A stretch of 26,711 bases of DNA from positions 1 through 26,711 of the IMG/VR virus record IMGVR_UViG_3300046009_004011. One strand, given 5' to 3'. Shown in pieces: positions 5,292-12,915 of the stretch. This DNA is from a virus. The stretch's first letter is position 1, and every line of letters starts with the position of its first letter. Under the pieces are notes generated by a model. The model saw only the letters and a list, made by a program, of their open reading frames with translations, was not told the origin of the DNA and ran no database searches. The translations under genes were made by a program, and so were the position numbers.

Positions 5292-6158
5292 TCAGTCCGT
5301 TCGTCCATCGATTGCATCTCCTAGCGAGGTGAGGCCGCTGCGCTTGCGCGCCTTGGCCGACAGGTATTCCTGCGTGTCTCGGCGGCGCTTCCAGTCCGCG
5401 TACTCTTCCGCCGTGAGTTCACGGTTGGCGTCGGGCCGGAAGGTCTTCAGGACGGGCTTTGAGCCGCCTACGGTTCCGCCCTTGTCCTGAACTCTGGAGA
5501 ACCAGCGGTTGAGGAAAGCGCCCCAGTTCCGCTTGCCCGCCTTGGTGGGGTTGTCCACCAACCACGCATGGGCTCGGGCGGTCTCCAGGGTCAGGTCAAC
5601 ACCGGGGTAGGCGGCCTTCCACCGAGCGATGTCGGCGTCGGTGACTCCTCGGAATCCTTGCCCAGAATCCCAAGTCACCCGGTAGGAGCGACGAGGCTTT
5701 TGCCGAGTCGGTCCTAACTTCTCCGAAGGAGAAGTATTAAGAATATCTGATTCTGATTCTGATTCTGATTCTGATTCTCCCCTGATAACAGGGCTGTTTT
5801 CATCCTTGTTATCAATGTTGTGAACTAGGCGGGCGGCCCGAGCCTTGGCCATGGCCTCCACCTTGTTCTTGTGCTTGGTCGCCTGGGTGGCCCTCTCGGC
5901 CTCCAGGCGGGCCTGAGACAGCCGCTCTTGGCTGGTGCCCTCATCCAAGACGATTAAACGCTTCCTAACGACCGACCAGTCCGCAGGAGTACAGCCACCG
6001 GCTATCCGGCAACATGCCTCCATATCGTTCGGTAGGCCGCCTGAGTGCCATGCGTAGCAAAGCAGCCGCATGTACGCTCCAAACTGGGCAGGAGACATGT
6101 CGGCGCAACTCGCCAGAATGTCGCCCGTGTACAGGGGCATCCACACTTCGATTCCCAT
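5292..6158 (-). CDS. DUF1376-type phage replication protein
   Basis: The frame is open to 6482, but the ATG at 6158 has GGAGG eight bases upstream and starts the recognisable domain, so the protein is 288 residues. The N-terminal domain, with WMPLYTGDILASCADMSPAQ, GAYMRLLCYAWHSGGLPND and the RIAGG segment, is the DUF1376 signature of phage replication-initiation proteins. A linker with five Glu-Ser repeats follows (about residues 135-146). The C-terminal part, with DLTLETARAHAWLVDNP and NWGAFLNRWFSRVQD, is typical of replication accessory proteins that load helicase. SSB lies directly upstream. Confidence 0.75.
   Translation of the reverse strand: MGIEVWMPLYTGDILASCADMSPAQFGAYMRLLCYAWHSGGLPNDMEACCRIAGGCTPADWSVVRKRLIVLDEGTSQERLSQARLEAERATQATKHKNKVEAMAKARAARLVHNIDNKDENSPVIRGESESESESESDILNTSPSEKLGPTRQKPRRSYRVTWDSGQGFRGVTDADIARWKAAYPGVDLTLETARAHAWLVDNPTKAGKRNWGAFLNRWFSRVQDKGGTVGGSKPVLKTFRPDANRELTAEEYADWKRRRDTQEYLSAKARKRSGLTSLGDAIDGRTD
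5746..5778. repeat. TCTGAT hexanucleotide tract inside the replication gene
   Basis: Five perfect TCTGAT units plus TCT. In the minus-strand gene they encode a Glu-Ser repeat that links the two domains. Because the unit is six bases, slippage would lengthen or shorten the linker by Glu-Ser without breaking the frame. Confidence 0.85.
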
Positions 6159-6182
6159 GTCGTCTTCCTCCGTGAAAAGGTC

Positions 6183-6234
6183 CCCCGGGGGCGCGCCCGA
6201 GCCGGGGGCAAACTCAGGCGCGCCACCCCCGGGG
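6183..6234 (-). promoter_or_regulatory. Very stable GC hairpin between SSB and the replication gene
   Basis: CCCC-GGGGG-CGCGCC at 6183-6197 pairs with GGCGCG at 6217-6222, CCCCC at 6226-6230 and GGGG at 6231-6234, with a three-base bulge. That is 15 mostly G-C pairs around a 19-base loop. It starts five bases after the SSB stop. On the minus strand it is followed by GACCTTTTC, a weak T run, so it may be a leaky terminator or an RNA-stabilising 3' end that lowers expression of the replication gene. Confidence 0.5.
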
Positions 6235-6238
6235 TTGA

Positions 6239-6628
6239 TCAGAAAGGGGTCTGGTCGTTGTCCTCCCACTTCGGCCGCCGGCCGGCGCCTTGCACCACGC
6301 TCGGTGGCCGCTCGGCTGGCTGCTCCTTCGGGCCGATCAGGTTCAGGCTGTAGACGCGCACAACCATCGCTGTGCGCGGCTTGCCGTCTGCGCCGACCCA
6401 CCCATGCTCCTCCAGCTTGCCGGAGACAGCGACCTTCTTGCCCTTGGTCAGCAATGGAAGAAGGTTTTGGTGCGGCCCCCAATGCTCACATGTGACCCAT
6501 GTGGTTTCGTCTTTGCCGCGCCCGCTGATGCCGACGCGGTAGCGTGCCTTCAACTCGCCGTTTATGTCCTTGGTCTCGGCATCGCCGCCAAGGTTCCCTG
6601 TGAAGTTGATGCTGTTCAGGTCAGACAT
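6239..6628 (-). CDS. ssb: Single-stranded DNA-binding protein
   Basis: The ATG at 6628 with AGGAGG six bases upstream gives 129 residues. The OB-fold is recognisable: INFTGNLGGDAETKDING at the start, YRVGISGRGK, TTWVTCEHWG, then LTKGKKVAVSGKLEEHGW and a last strand RVYSLNLIG. After a Pro- and Arg-rich linker the protein ends WEDNDQTPF, an acidic tip with Pro-Phe that matches the SSB C-terminal docking peptide for partner proteins. It coats ssDNA in replication and annealing. It overlaps the ERF gene by 8 bases, so SSB, annealing protein and exonuclease form one recombination operon. Confidence 0.9.
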   Translation of the reverse strand: MSDLNSINFTGNLGGDAETKDINGELKARYRVGISGRGKDETTWVTCEHWGPHQNLLPLLTKGKKVAVSGKLEEHGWVGADGKPRTAMVVRVYSLNLIGPKEQPAERPPSVVQGAGRRPKWEDNDQTPF

Positions 6629-7253
6629 TGATCGCCTCCTTGTCAAACGCCCTGTCGAATGCGTCCTGCGCACGCTGCGCAAGCCCCGCATCGATCTCCT
6701 TCCGCTTGGCTCGCAGTTGCACCTTGGCCAACGCCTTGGTTGCAGCCGCCTCATCACCAGAGTCAATCGCCTTCCGCAGTTCAGCCTCGGCAGTCATCCC
6801 GGCTGCAATCTGGCGGGAGCGATCCTGCACCTTCTCCTGCTTCTGATCCACGGCAGAGTTGCCATCGTCATCGGCCTCACCGCTGACGCATCCCGTGAGC
6901 ATCACGGTGACAATGCGCGTGGCGTAGGTGATCGCACCCTTCAGCGACTGCATGTCCTGCTTGGCGAACAGGAGCGGCACCGTCGCCGTCTTTGCACTGC
7001 CGTCCTTGTGGGCCAGCGTCCCCTCAAACATCAGTCCATGCTCAGTGGTGACGATGTCGCACTGCACCGGAGAAAATCCCTCCGATGTGAGTGCGGCAGA
7101 GGTCGCCTCATCGATGTCTTGGAGCGTGCTGTAAGGACTCCCCTGCGGATGCAGTTGGCTTTTGAAGAAAGGATTCTTCCCAGACTGCTTAACGACTTTG
7201 AACTTGGCCTTGGCCCTCGCAAGAGCCTCGGCATAGGAATTTGCGGCACTCAT
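6621..7253 (-). CDS. ERF-family single-strand annealing protein
   Basis: The ATG at 7253 has GGAGG seven bases upstream and overlaps the exonuclease stop as TGATG, giving 210 residues. The N-terminal domain has ALARAKAKFKVVKQSGKNPF, then YSTLQDIDEATSAALTSEG, a strand with HKDGSAKTATVPLLFAKQD, and SLKGAITYATRIVTVMLTGC. These follow the order of the ERF superfamily (P22 Erf and relatives), ring-forming proteins that anneal complementary strands. The C-terminal half is helical and charged (DEAAATKALAKVQLRAKRKE) and is likely an oligomerisation or partner-binding part. It works with the exonuclease and SSB next to it. Confidence 0.85.
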   Translation of the reverse strand: MSAANSYAEALARAKAKFKVVKQSGKNPFFKSQLHPQGSPYSTLQDIDEATSAALTSEGFSPVQCDIVTTEHGLMFEGTLAHKDGSAKTATVPLLFAKQDMQSLKGAITYATRIVTVMLTGCVSGEADDDGNSAVDQKQEKVQDRSRQIAAGMTAEAELRKAIDSGDEAAATKALAKVQLRAKRKEIDAGLAQRAQDAFDRAFDKEAINV

Positions 7254-8098
7254 CAGAACACCTCCGTTGTCTTGCGAACCCACTCTGGAATCTCCAGTTC
7301 CTTCACGCTGCCGTGATCTAGGGGCAGATACTCCCCGGTCTCACGGCGAAGACGAATCAGATCCATGGCGTTCCGCATCCGCTCGCCGCACTCAGCGACA
7401 TAGTCCTGCGGCAGCAGATAGACCTCGCACCAGAACGGCGGCACGGTGCTGACGAACAAGAACGGCATGCGAAACTGCTGCATGCCGAACTCACGGGCGA
7501 CCGCGCAGTACAGCCACTCTTGCTCCCCGTAATGGAAGCTCTTCACGCTCTTGGCGATCTGAGACTTGGGGGCGCTGGTGGTTTTCAAATCCCACCACAA
7601 CGTCTCCGTTTCGCCGTCAGGCCGGACCTTCACCGCGTGGCCAGAGACTGTGGCGAAGTAGGAGTTCTGCGTGGCGACCGTGTCTTCGATAAGCGACCAC
7701 CCGTAGGTGTGCTTGCGAAGCGAGTCCAGCATGCGCTGGAACTTCCAGTACTCCTCCTCAGAGCAAGGGATCTTGTCGGTCTGCTTGGCGAGCCATTCCT
7801 TGTAGTCCTTGGTGGATCTGGCGCCGTTCTTGCCCAGCACCTCCGGCGGCGGAATGGCCACCTGTTCGCCCAGCCCCTTGCCGGCGATCACGCCCATCAC
7901 TAGGGCGTCAAACTGTGACCCCAGCGTGGTGGCGGAACTGCCGGGGAAGATGGACAGACCTTCGTCCAAATACTCCTGCACTTCGCCGCCCCCGTCACCG
8001 CAGGAGCAAATAAAAGACCGGCTCAGCTCCGGCCGGGACAGGTAGTCCCGCATCGACATGCCCGAGACCTTCTCAGGCAGAGTAGCAACAGTGGTCAT
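7253..8098 (-). CDS. RecE-like exonuclease, PD-(D/E)xK fold (DUF3799 type)
   Basis: The ATG at 8098 lies seven bases after GGGAGG, giving 281 residues; the longer open frame upstream crosses a terminator and is not used. Typical features are MSMRDYLSRPELS at the start, LGSQFDALVMG (about residues 60-70), KVRPDGETETLWWDLKTTS with the D-x-K active-site strand, and the helix KSFHYGEQEWLYCAVA with the conserved Tyr and Gln. These match the putative exodeoxyribonuclease VIII family that resects duplex DNA to feed an annealing protein. The His usual in the F-H-A-L segment appears as Asp. Next in the operon is the ERF protein. Confidence 0.8.
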   Translation of the reverse strand: MTTVATLPEKVSGMSMRDYLSRPELSRSFICSCGDGGGEVQEYLDEGLSIFPGSSATTLGSQFDALVMGVIAGKGLGEQVAIPPPEVLGKNGARSTKDYKEWLAKQTDKIPCSEEEYWKFQRMLDSLRKHTYGWSLIEDTVATQNSYFATVSGHAVKVRPDGETETLWWDLKTTSAPKSQIAKSVKSFHYGEQEWLYCAVAREFGMQQFRMPFLFVSTVPPFWCEVYLLPQDYVAECGERMRNAMDLIRLRRETGEYLPLDHGSVKELEIPEWVRKTTEVF

Positions 8099-8114
8099 CC
8101 GTATACCTCCCGTG

Positions 8115-8136
8115 AAAAAAGCCCCGTCCTTGGGGC
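8115..8136 (-). terminator. Rho-independent terminator in front of the exonuclease operon
   Basis: On the minus strand GCCCC (complement of 8132-8136), a six-base loop, GGGGC (complement of 8121-8125) and then six T residues (complement of 8115-8120). It ends about 16 bases before the exonuclease start and right before its ribosome site. It would stop RNA made leftward from the attP/integrase area, so expression of the recombination operon may need antitermination or attenuation control. No separate promoter is obvious between it and the gene. Confidence 0.7.
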
Positions 8137-8279
8137 GAAGCGATCCATCAGCCCGTCCGTGGGCGGAACACTTCCTGTGCGAGGACGCGGAACTGTCCAA
8201 CGGCGAGAAGGCCGAGGACGAGTTCCGCCTGAAAGAGAAAGAGGCAGACGGCAAGAAGTACCGGCTGGGCAATCCGTAG
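8130..8279 (+). CDS. Possible small charged plus-strand ORF
   Basis: A plus-strand frame from TTG at 8130 (or GTG at 8112) to TAG at 8279 reads as a charged protein with RPWAEHFLCEDAELSNGEKA and then EDEFRLKEKEADGKKYRLG. The high Glu and Lys content and GC-ending codons look like a real gene. No ribosome site fits either start, and the 5' part lies over the terminator of the opposite strand. The stop falls in a 7-bp hairpin (GCAATCC at 8269-8275 with GGATTGC at 8279-8285). It would be a small gene ahead of the integrase; held as tentative. Confidence 0.25.
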   Translation: MGRSDPSARPWAEHFLCEDAELSNGEKAEDEFRLKEKEADGKKYRLGNP

Positions 8280-8290
8280 GATTGCAGCGA

Positions 8291-8398
8291 CCACCGAGAG
8301 GGCGGTCAGAAAAGCCGGTCGCCTAGTCAACTGAGCTAGCTGCCCGGATGGCAAAATGTAGCGATTTTGCCGGGCACTTGCACCCTCTCTTTCGGTGG
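8291..8398. other. Candidate phage attachment site (attP) with half tRNA
   Basis: On the minus strand, from 8345 to 8310, the sequence reads like a tRNA 5' half: acceptor GGGCAGC, TA, D-arm GCTCAGTTGACTAGGC, then ACCGGCTTTT, as in a tRNA-Lys with anticodon TTT. Similarity stops in the anticodon loop, and one base is missing in the D-stem. Beside it is a hairpin: GGCAAAAT at 8350-8357 pairs with ATTTTGCC at 8364-8371, extended by TGCCC at 8341-8345 and GGGCA at 8372-8376. Flanking these is an inverted repeat, CCACCGAGAGGG at 8291-8302 against CCCTCT(CTTT)CGGTGG at 8383-8398, a candidate for integrase arm sites. The integrase starts 29 bases later. The tRNA match is by eye. Between the small ORF and the integrase nothing else is seen. 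Confidence 0.5.
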
Positions 8399-8426
8399 AG
8401 AAACTCCCTTCCGACGGAGCCCCACC

Positions 8427-9251
8427 ATGACGCTCACCGAACTGGCCACCACATACTGCAACCGCGTCGGCGGCAGCGCCGGCTACCTGGAGCAGCTCAC
8501 CGTTTTGACCAAGCGGTTGCCCTGGGATGTGTCGGACCTTACGCCCGACCTCATCGACCAGTACCTCACCGAGGCGCTGAAGCATCTTGCTCCCTCCACA
8601 GTCGCCAACCACCGCCGCATGCTCTGGACTTTGCTGCGTTTTGCAGCCGCCGAGCGATTGGTGGCCGCAAGTATAGTAAGACCCCCTCGCCGTGTCAAGC
8701 GACCCCCTCCAGCGCCTCGCGCGTGGAGCCACGCGGAAATTCTCCACCTTCTCAGGGCGTGCGAGAAGTTGACCGGCGGGATGAAGTGCCCGCACGCCGT
8801 GCTGATGCGCGCTTGGGTGCTGACTGCCTACTCCACCGGGCTGCGCCTGTGCGATCTTTTGGAGATCAAATGGGACCAGCTCCGCGGCCAACGCATCCTG
8901 GTACGCCAGCACAAGACTGGCCAGCCACATGTGGTCTACGTGGACGACAACGCCATGCGAGCGCTGACGACATTGCCCAAGCGAGGGCCGCGCATCTTCG
9001 GTGACCTAATCTGCCGGGACAAGCTCCTGGCACAGATGAGGAGGCTGGTCAGGATTGCGGATTTGCCTGGGTCAACGAAGTTTCTGAGGCGTAGCGGGGC
9101 CACCTACAGCGAGGTGATTGGCCACTGCGCCTCGGCACACCTCGGGCACAAGACCCCAACGATGAAGGCCCACTATGTGGACAGGCTCCTGTTAGCAGAG
9201 GAGCGGGGCGACGGTCCGAGCGTGCCGCCGCTGAAGATGGCTAGCGGATAG
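8427..9251 (+). CDS. Tyrosine recombinase (phage integrase)
   Basis: The ATG at 8427 with CGGAG upstream gives 274 residues, a short integrase of the simple two-domain type. The N-terminal SAM-like core-binding domain covers about residues 1-90. The catalytic domain holds STGLRLCDLLEIKWDQL (first Arg), VRQHKTGQPH (Lys), TKFLRRSGATY (second Arg, with Lys in place of the usual His), SAHLGHKTP (His) and AHYVDRL (nucleophilic Tyr). All key positions are filled, so it should be active in integrating the phage. It is the only confident plus-strand gene and overlaps the end of the 1223-residue gene tail-to-tail by 11 bases, with no terminator between them. The candidate attP lies directly upstream. 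Confidence 0.9.
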   Translation: MTLTELATTYCNRVGGSAGYLEQLTVLTKRLPWDVSDLTPDLIDQYLTEALKHLAPSTVANHRRMLWTLLRFAAAERLVAASIVRPPRRVKRPPPAPRAWSHAEILHLLRACEKLTGGMKCPHAVLMRAWVLTAYSTGLRLCDLLEIKWDQLRGQRILVRQHKTGQPHVVYVDDNAMRALTTLPKRGPRIFGDLICRDKLLAQMRRLVRIADLPGSTKFLRRSGATYSEVIGHCASAHLGHKTPTMKAHYVDRLLLAEERGDGPSVPPLKMASG

Positions 9252-12200
9252 CGCCCAAGAGTTCCAGCGGGTCTAGCGCGGTCTGCTGCTTCTTCTTGTC
9301 CCGCGCCCGCTTGGCGGCTTCGCTTTGGATGATCTTGTACAGGAGGTACAAATCACGCTGATTGCGCGGCATGGTCTCCAACACATCTTGTGGGACCGTG
9401 ATGTTTTCGTAGGTGCGAACGCCGGGCGTTGTTTCCAAGATGCTGTTCAGCATGTCACGGGCCGCCTGCCGCTTGGCCCGATCCTGGTCAACGTCGGTGG
9501 CCTTCACGCCAGCCAGGAGATTGAACGCCGCCTTGGAATAGCGGTCTGCGGGATCTAGCCGATCATCTGTGAGCTGGCGATAGATGCCCAGTCCGCGCGC
9601 GCCAAACGGAGCGAGGTTCACAATCGCCTGCTCCAGCGGGCGGCCGATGGAACCCATGTCACGCTCCAACACGGAGTACAGGTCCGTAAGGTCACGGCCC
9701 GTGTACAACTGGCGATTTGTGGCGAACTCCACGGGCCACTTCAGGGCCGGAGTTGCCATGCCCAATACATTGGATGCCGTCTTCTGAATTGTGTCCGAAA
9801 TGCGGGACGGCAGCGTGGCGCCCACGCCTGGGGTGAATAGTTGGAAGGTGCTTTCCCACGGCAAGTCGATGTTCGTCAGATACCGTTGGAGTTCGGGGTT
9901 GCCCGATCCAAACTCTTCTGGGAGCGGGATGGCGGCAGACTGACGCAGATACTCCGGGACGAAGTTGTCTTCCGTTGGTTGGGTGCTTCGGTTGACGCCG
10001 CGGATGGACTGCCCCATTAGGCCGCCAGGACGGTACAGAAGGTTGTCTGCAATGCTGGGAAGGATGCCTTTTTGAAAGCTGTAGAACGGCAGCAACCGTT
10101 TCAGGCCACGCTCAAAGGATGTGAATGCCTGCGGTGAGTAGTCCACCTGACTGAGCCGCACCAAGTCGGCAGCTTCGCCTGAGTCAACACCCTTTCGGAT
10201 CTGATTCAGGAACGTCCCGCCCCGCAACGCATCTTCGGAGGCAGATCCGATGGCATCGTTCATAACCAAGAACGGGTTGCGATTGCGCGCCGCAGGGTTC
10301 CGCGTAATGCCGACGCCGCGGACGGTGAAGAAGTCGTTCAGCGCATCAGCCCAAGATCGGCCGGGGCGATAGAATCCGCTGAGTGGCCCGCCCTCATTCC
10401 CGGCCCCAAGCCACGGCGCACGGATTTCCTGCTCCGGCAGGCCACTGATGTCGTCAAAGATCGTCCCGCCGCCGATGCGGTTGGCGCCGGTGAGGTCTTG
10501 GAAGCGGGCGACCCGCTCGGCATCGGTGAGGTTTTCAAAGCCGGGCGCCCTGCGAAGCCGCCGCGCCAGAGCGTTGGTGTTGCCCATGGACGCACGCAAC
10601 GCAGCCCACCAATCCAGTGGATTGAACGCGCCCATGGTGGCGGCGTTTAGCTGGCCAGAGTAGGTGTTGCGTGTGTGGAATGCCGGGCTTGCGAGTGCCC
10701 CAACCTTCCAAAAGTTCAGATACTGGTCGTAGGCATTCAGAAGTTGGTTATCCACATCGCCGGGCTGCGTGGACCGAACGACAGTCCGAAGCGAATCGAC
10801 AAGCTGCTGCGGCACGGACTGATTGGCTATGTCCTGCCCGTACCGGCCGAGCCACATTTGGCCGAAGTTCTCTGGGTCGAAGCCGAGCGTGCGTGCGGCA
10901 TCGCCCAGCGAAACCATGCCGTCCGCTAGGCCGCGCGGACCAGTGGTCTGCACTGCTTCCGCTAGCCGCGGCGTAATCCTCCCCGCGTTGGCCAGCACAC
11001 GGCTCTGCCCGCGCTCATAACGCATCAGGTTCGACCAGCCCGGCGTATCAAAGATGCCGGTGTTGTTCTGGGCAAACTGCTGGTCCGAGCCTCGGAGGAG
11101 GTTGACCAGATCGTCCATGCGGGCGTTTCGCTCCGCAATCGCAGGGTCCAACAGCGCCTGCCGCTGCGCCGCCGTGATGCCCGGCGCGTTGTAGGCCGGC
11201 GAGGCCATCACATCGCTGACCTGATTATTGAACGGGCGGGATACGTTGAGCGTGTCGAAGGCTTGGTCTAAGAGGTTGCGTGCGTCAACTTGGTCAGCGC
11301 CAATGAGCGACTGCTGGAGCGCCGCAGAGTCCAGCACCGGCAGTCCGGTAGCGGGGTCAATCGGGCCAGCGTTGCCGGTCAGCATGCGGAACGTGCGCTG
11401 CCCGCCCGGGATGTCGGTATATGCCTTCCGGTTGCGGCCGAAGTTGTCGGCAGTATCCAGCAGGACCTGACTGCGCCCCCACGGCCGTTCACGCCGCGCA
11501 GTGGCGTTCGGCCGAACGGGGTCTAGGATGCGCTCCCACCACTTAATTTGGCGAGGGAAAAACTCAGTGCCAGATTCGCCAACCCAGTCCCTGTCCGGCA
11601 GGCCGGATGCAACCGCATTGGCCCGCGCCTGCTGAACCGAGTCGGTGTACAGGTCTCTTACAGAACGAAACTCCGGCACGTTTTCCAGCACCCAGTCGGC
11701 AACATCGTCGCCGCTGCTCTTCGGCATCGGGCCGAAAACGCCAGGGGCGGTCGGGACGCCGGACGATTCTGCATAGTCCACCAATGCGCGCTGAACGTCG
11801 GACCCTTGGAATCGCTGCATTTCTGGCGGGATAGTCGGGGCGGTGCCGCCAGAGGCTCGCACGGCATCGGCCACTGCGCCGGCGTCTGCCCCCATGGCCT
11901 CGCGCAGCGTGCGGGATCGTAAAAGCATCCGCGCCTCTTCGGCACGGTCGAAGTCCATCTTCCCAAGGCGAGCGTCCCACTGCACATCTGGGTCTAGCGT
12001 GCCGCCGGCCGGCGCGCGGAAGCCGGCGTTCAGCGTGTTGACGATTGGTCCGGTGTAGGGGTTGCGCTTGGATTGTTCGCCCAGCCAATCCAACCCGCCG
12101 GCCACTGCGTCACCAAAGCCTTCTCCGAAAACGTCCGTGTTGAAACCGATGTTGGTTCCCGGCACGCGGACATCCATCAGGCTGGCCGCAGACTGGGCAA

Positions 12201-12912
12201 GATCGTTGGGATCAACTCCGTAGCGAGCCGCCTGCTGCTGCCAGCGCGCGGTGGCAGCAGCGCGCTCTGCGGGATCTGCAATCTCGGCCAATGCTTGCTG
12301 GGGAGTGAGGTTGCGGAGGTACGACCGCGCGCCCTGTTCTGCGTCACGGGTGACGGCACCGCGGGCTTGCGCGGCAGCGTCCGCGGCGTACCCCTGCCAT
12401 GCCTGTTCTGGCGCGTAGCGCAGAAGTCCAGCGCCCTTCAGTGCCTTGCCTGATTGCGTCAGGGCGCCGCGTCCCAGGATCGCCAGCGGGTTGACCCAAG
12501 TCAAAGGATCTAACGCAATCTCGGCCGCCAGACTGCCGCCGAAATTGCCCCACGTATCCTCATCGCCAATCATCCCGTACTGGCGGAGAAGCTCTCTGCC
12601 GGTTACGCGGTCATCGGAAGAACCCAGAACGGACAGCGGCTTGCCCGCCAGAACGCCACGCACAAGCGCCCCTGGCGTGTCCAGCAAGTAGCCGATGGCC
12701 GAGAGCCCGGATGAGCCCATCTCAGCCAGCCGGCCAAGCATGGAACTCTGCTCCTCTTCCGGCATCAAATCCGAGATGCGCGGCTTGCGGCGCACCGGCA
12801 GAACGCCGGTTACATCCATCTCCTCATCGTCCTCCGGCAGCATGCCCAGGTGGGCTTGCTGGGTCAGGAGGTCGTATGGGTCATAAATGTTGAAGAGGGG
12901 GGAGCGGGCCAT
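9241..12912 (-). CDS. Very large virion-type protein, probable internal/ejection protein
   Basis: The 1223-residue protein has no catalytic motif I can name. It is mostly helical and rich in Ala, Arg, Gln and Asn. Notable blocks are GYLLDTPGALVRGVLAG near residues 73-89, EIALDPLTWVNPLAILGRG near 130-148, and, near 880-960, NPFLVMNDAIGSASEDAL and RLLPFYSFQKGILPSIADNL. The last resembles segments in large internal or ejection proteins of short-tailed phages; its C-terminus is basic (AAKRARDKKKQQ). Length, position at the end of the structural block and composition support an internal virion protein that enters the host with the DNA. The ATG at 12912 lies three bases after the previous stop. Confidence 0.55.
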   Translation of the reverse strand: MARSPLFNIYDPYDLLTQQAHLGMLPEDDEEMDVTGVLPVRRKPRISDLMPEEEQSSMLGRLAEMGSSGLSAIGYLLDTPGALVRGVLAGKPLSVLGSSDDRVTGRELLRQYGMIGDEDTWGNFGGSLAAEIALDPLTWVNPLAILGRGALTQSGKALKGAGLLRYAPEQAWQGYAADAAAQARGAVTRDAEQGARSYLRNLTPQQALAEIADPAERAAATARWQQQAARYGVDPNDLAQSAASLMDVRVPGTNIGFNTDVFGEGFGDAVAGGLDWLGEQSKRNPYTGPIVNTLNAGFRAPAGGTLDPDVQWDARLGKMDFDRAEEARMLLRSRTLREAMGADAGAVADAVRASGGTAPTIPPEMQRFQGSDVQRALVDYAESSGVPTAPGVFGPMPKSSGDDVADWVLENVPEFRSVRDLYTDSVQQARANAVASGLPDRDWVGESGTEFFPRQIKWWERILDPVRPNATARRERPWGRSQVLLDTADNFGRNRKAYTDIPGGQRTFRMLTGNAGPIDPATGLPVLDSAALQQSLIGADQVDARNLLDQAFDTLNVSRPFNNQVSDVMASPAYNAPGITAAQRQALLDPAIAERNARMDDLVNLLRGSDQQFAQNNTGIFDTPGWSNLMRYERGQSRVLANAGRITPRLAEAVQTTGPRGLADGMVSLGDAARTLGFDPENFGQMWLGRYGQDIANQSVPQQLVDSLRTVVRSTQPGDVDNQLLNAYDQYLNFWKVGALASPAFHTRNTYSGQLNAATMGAFNPLDWWAALRASMGNTNALARRLRRAPGFENLTDAERVARFQDLTGANRIGGGTIFDDISGLPEQEIRAPWLGAGNEGGPLSGFYRPGRSWADALNDFFTVRGVGITRNPAARNRNPFLVMNDAIGSASEDALRGGTFLNQIRKGVDSGEAADLVRLSQVDYSPQAFTSFERGLKRLLPFYSFQKGILPSIADNLLYRPGGLMGQSIRGVNRSTQPTEDNFVPEYLRQSAAIPLPEEFGSGNPELQRYLTNIDLPWESTFQLFTPGVGATLPSRISDTIQKTASNVLGMATPALKWPVEFATNRQLYTGRDLTDLYSVLERDMGSIGRPLEQAIVNLAPFGARGLGIYRQLTDDRLDPADRYSKAAFNLLAGVKATDVDQDRAKRQAARDMLNSILETTPGVRTYENITVPQDVLETMPRNQRDLYLLYKIIQSEAAKRARDKKKQQTALDPLELLGAIR

Positions 12913-12915
12913 GTT

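Noticed and set aside
5078-5317. 79-residue frame at the start of the HTH gene
   Set aside because: It overlaps the HTH gene by 170 bases. The HTH start has a GGAGG site, while this frame has an Arg-rich, non-domain end.
6159-6482. N-terminal extension of the replication protein
   Set aside because: The 108 extra codons are Arg/Pro-rich, cross the GC hairpin and the SSB gene, and the ATG at 6158 has a strong ribosome site and starts the known domain.
8269-8345. A complete functional tRNA gene
   Set aside because: Only the 5' half matches a tRNA. The D-stem lacks a base, and no T-arm or 3' acceptor strand follows, so it is treated as an attachment site remnant.
8341-8376. Bidirectional terminator
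   Set aside because: The hairpin is not followed by a T run on either strand; an attachment-site role fits better.
8148-8930. 260-residue minus-strand frame opposite the integrase
   Set aside because: The integrase on the plus strand has all catalytic residues; this frame is its antisense shadow.
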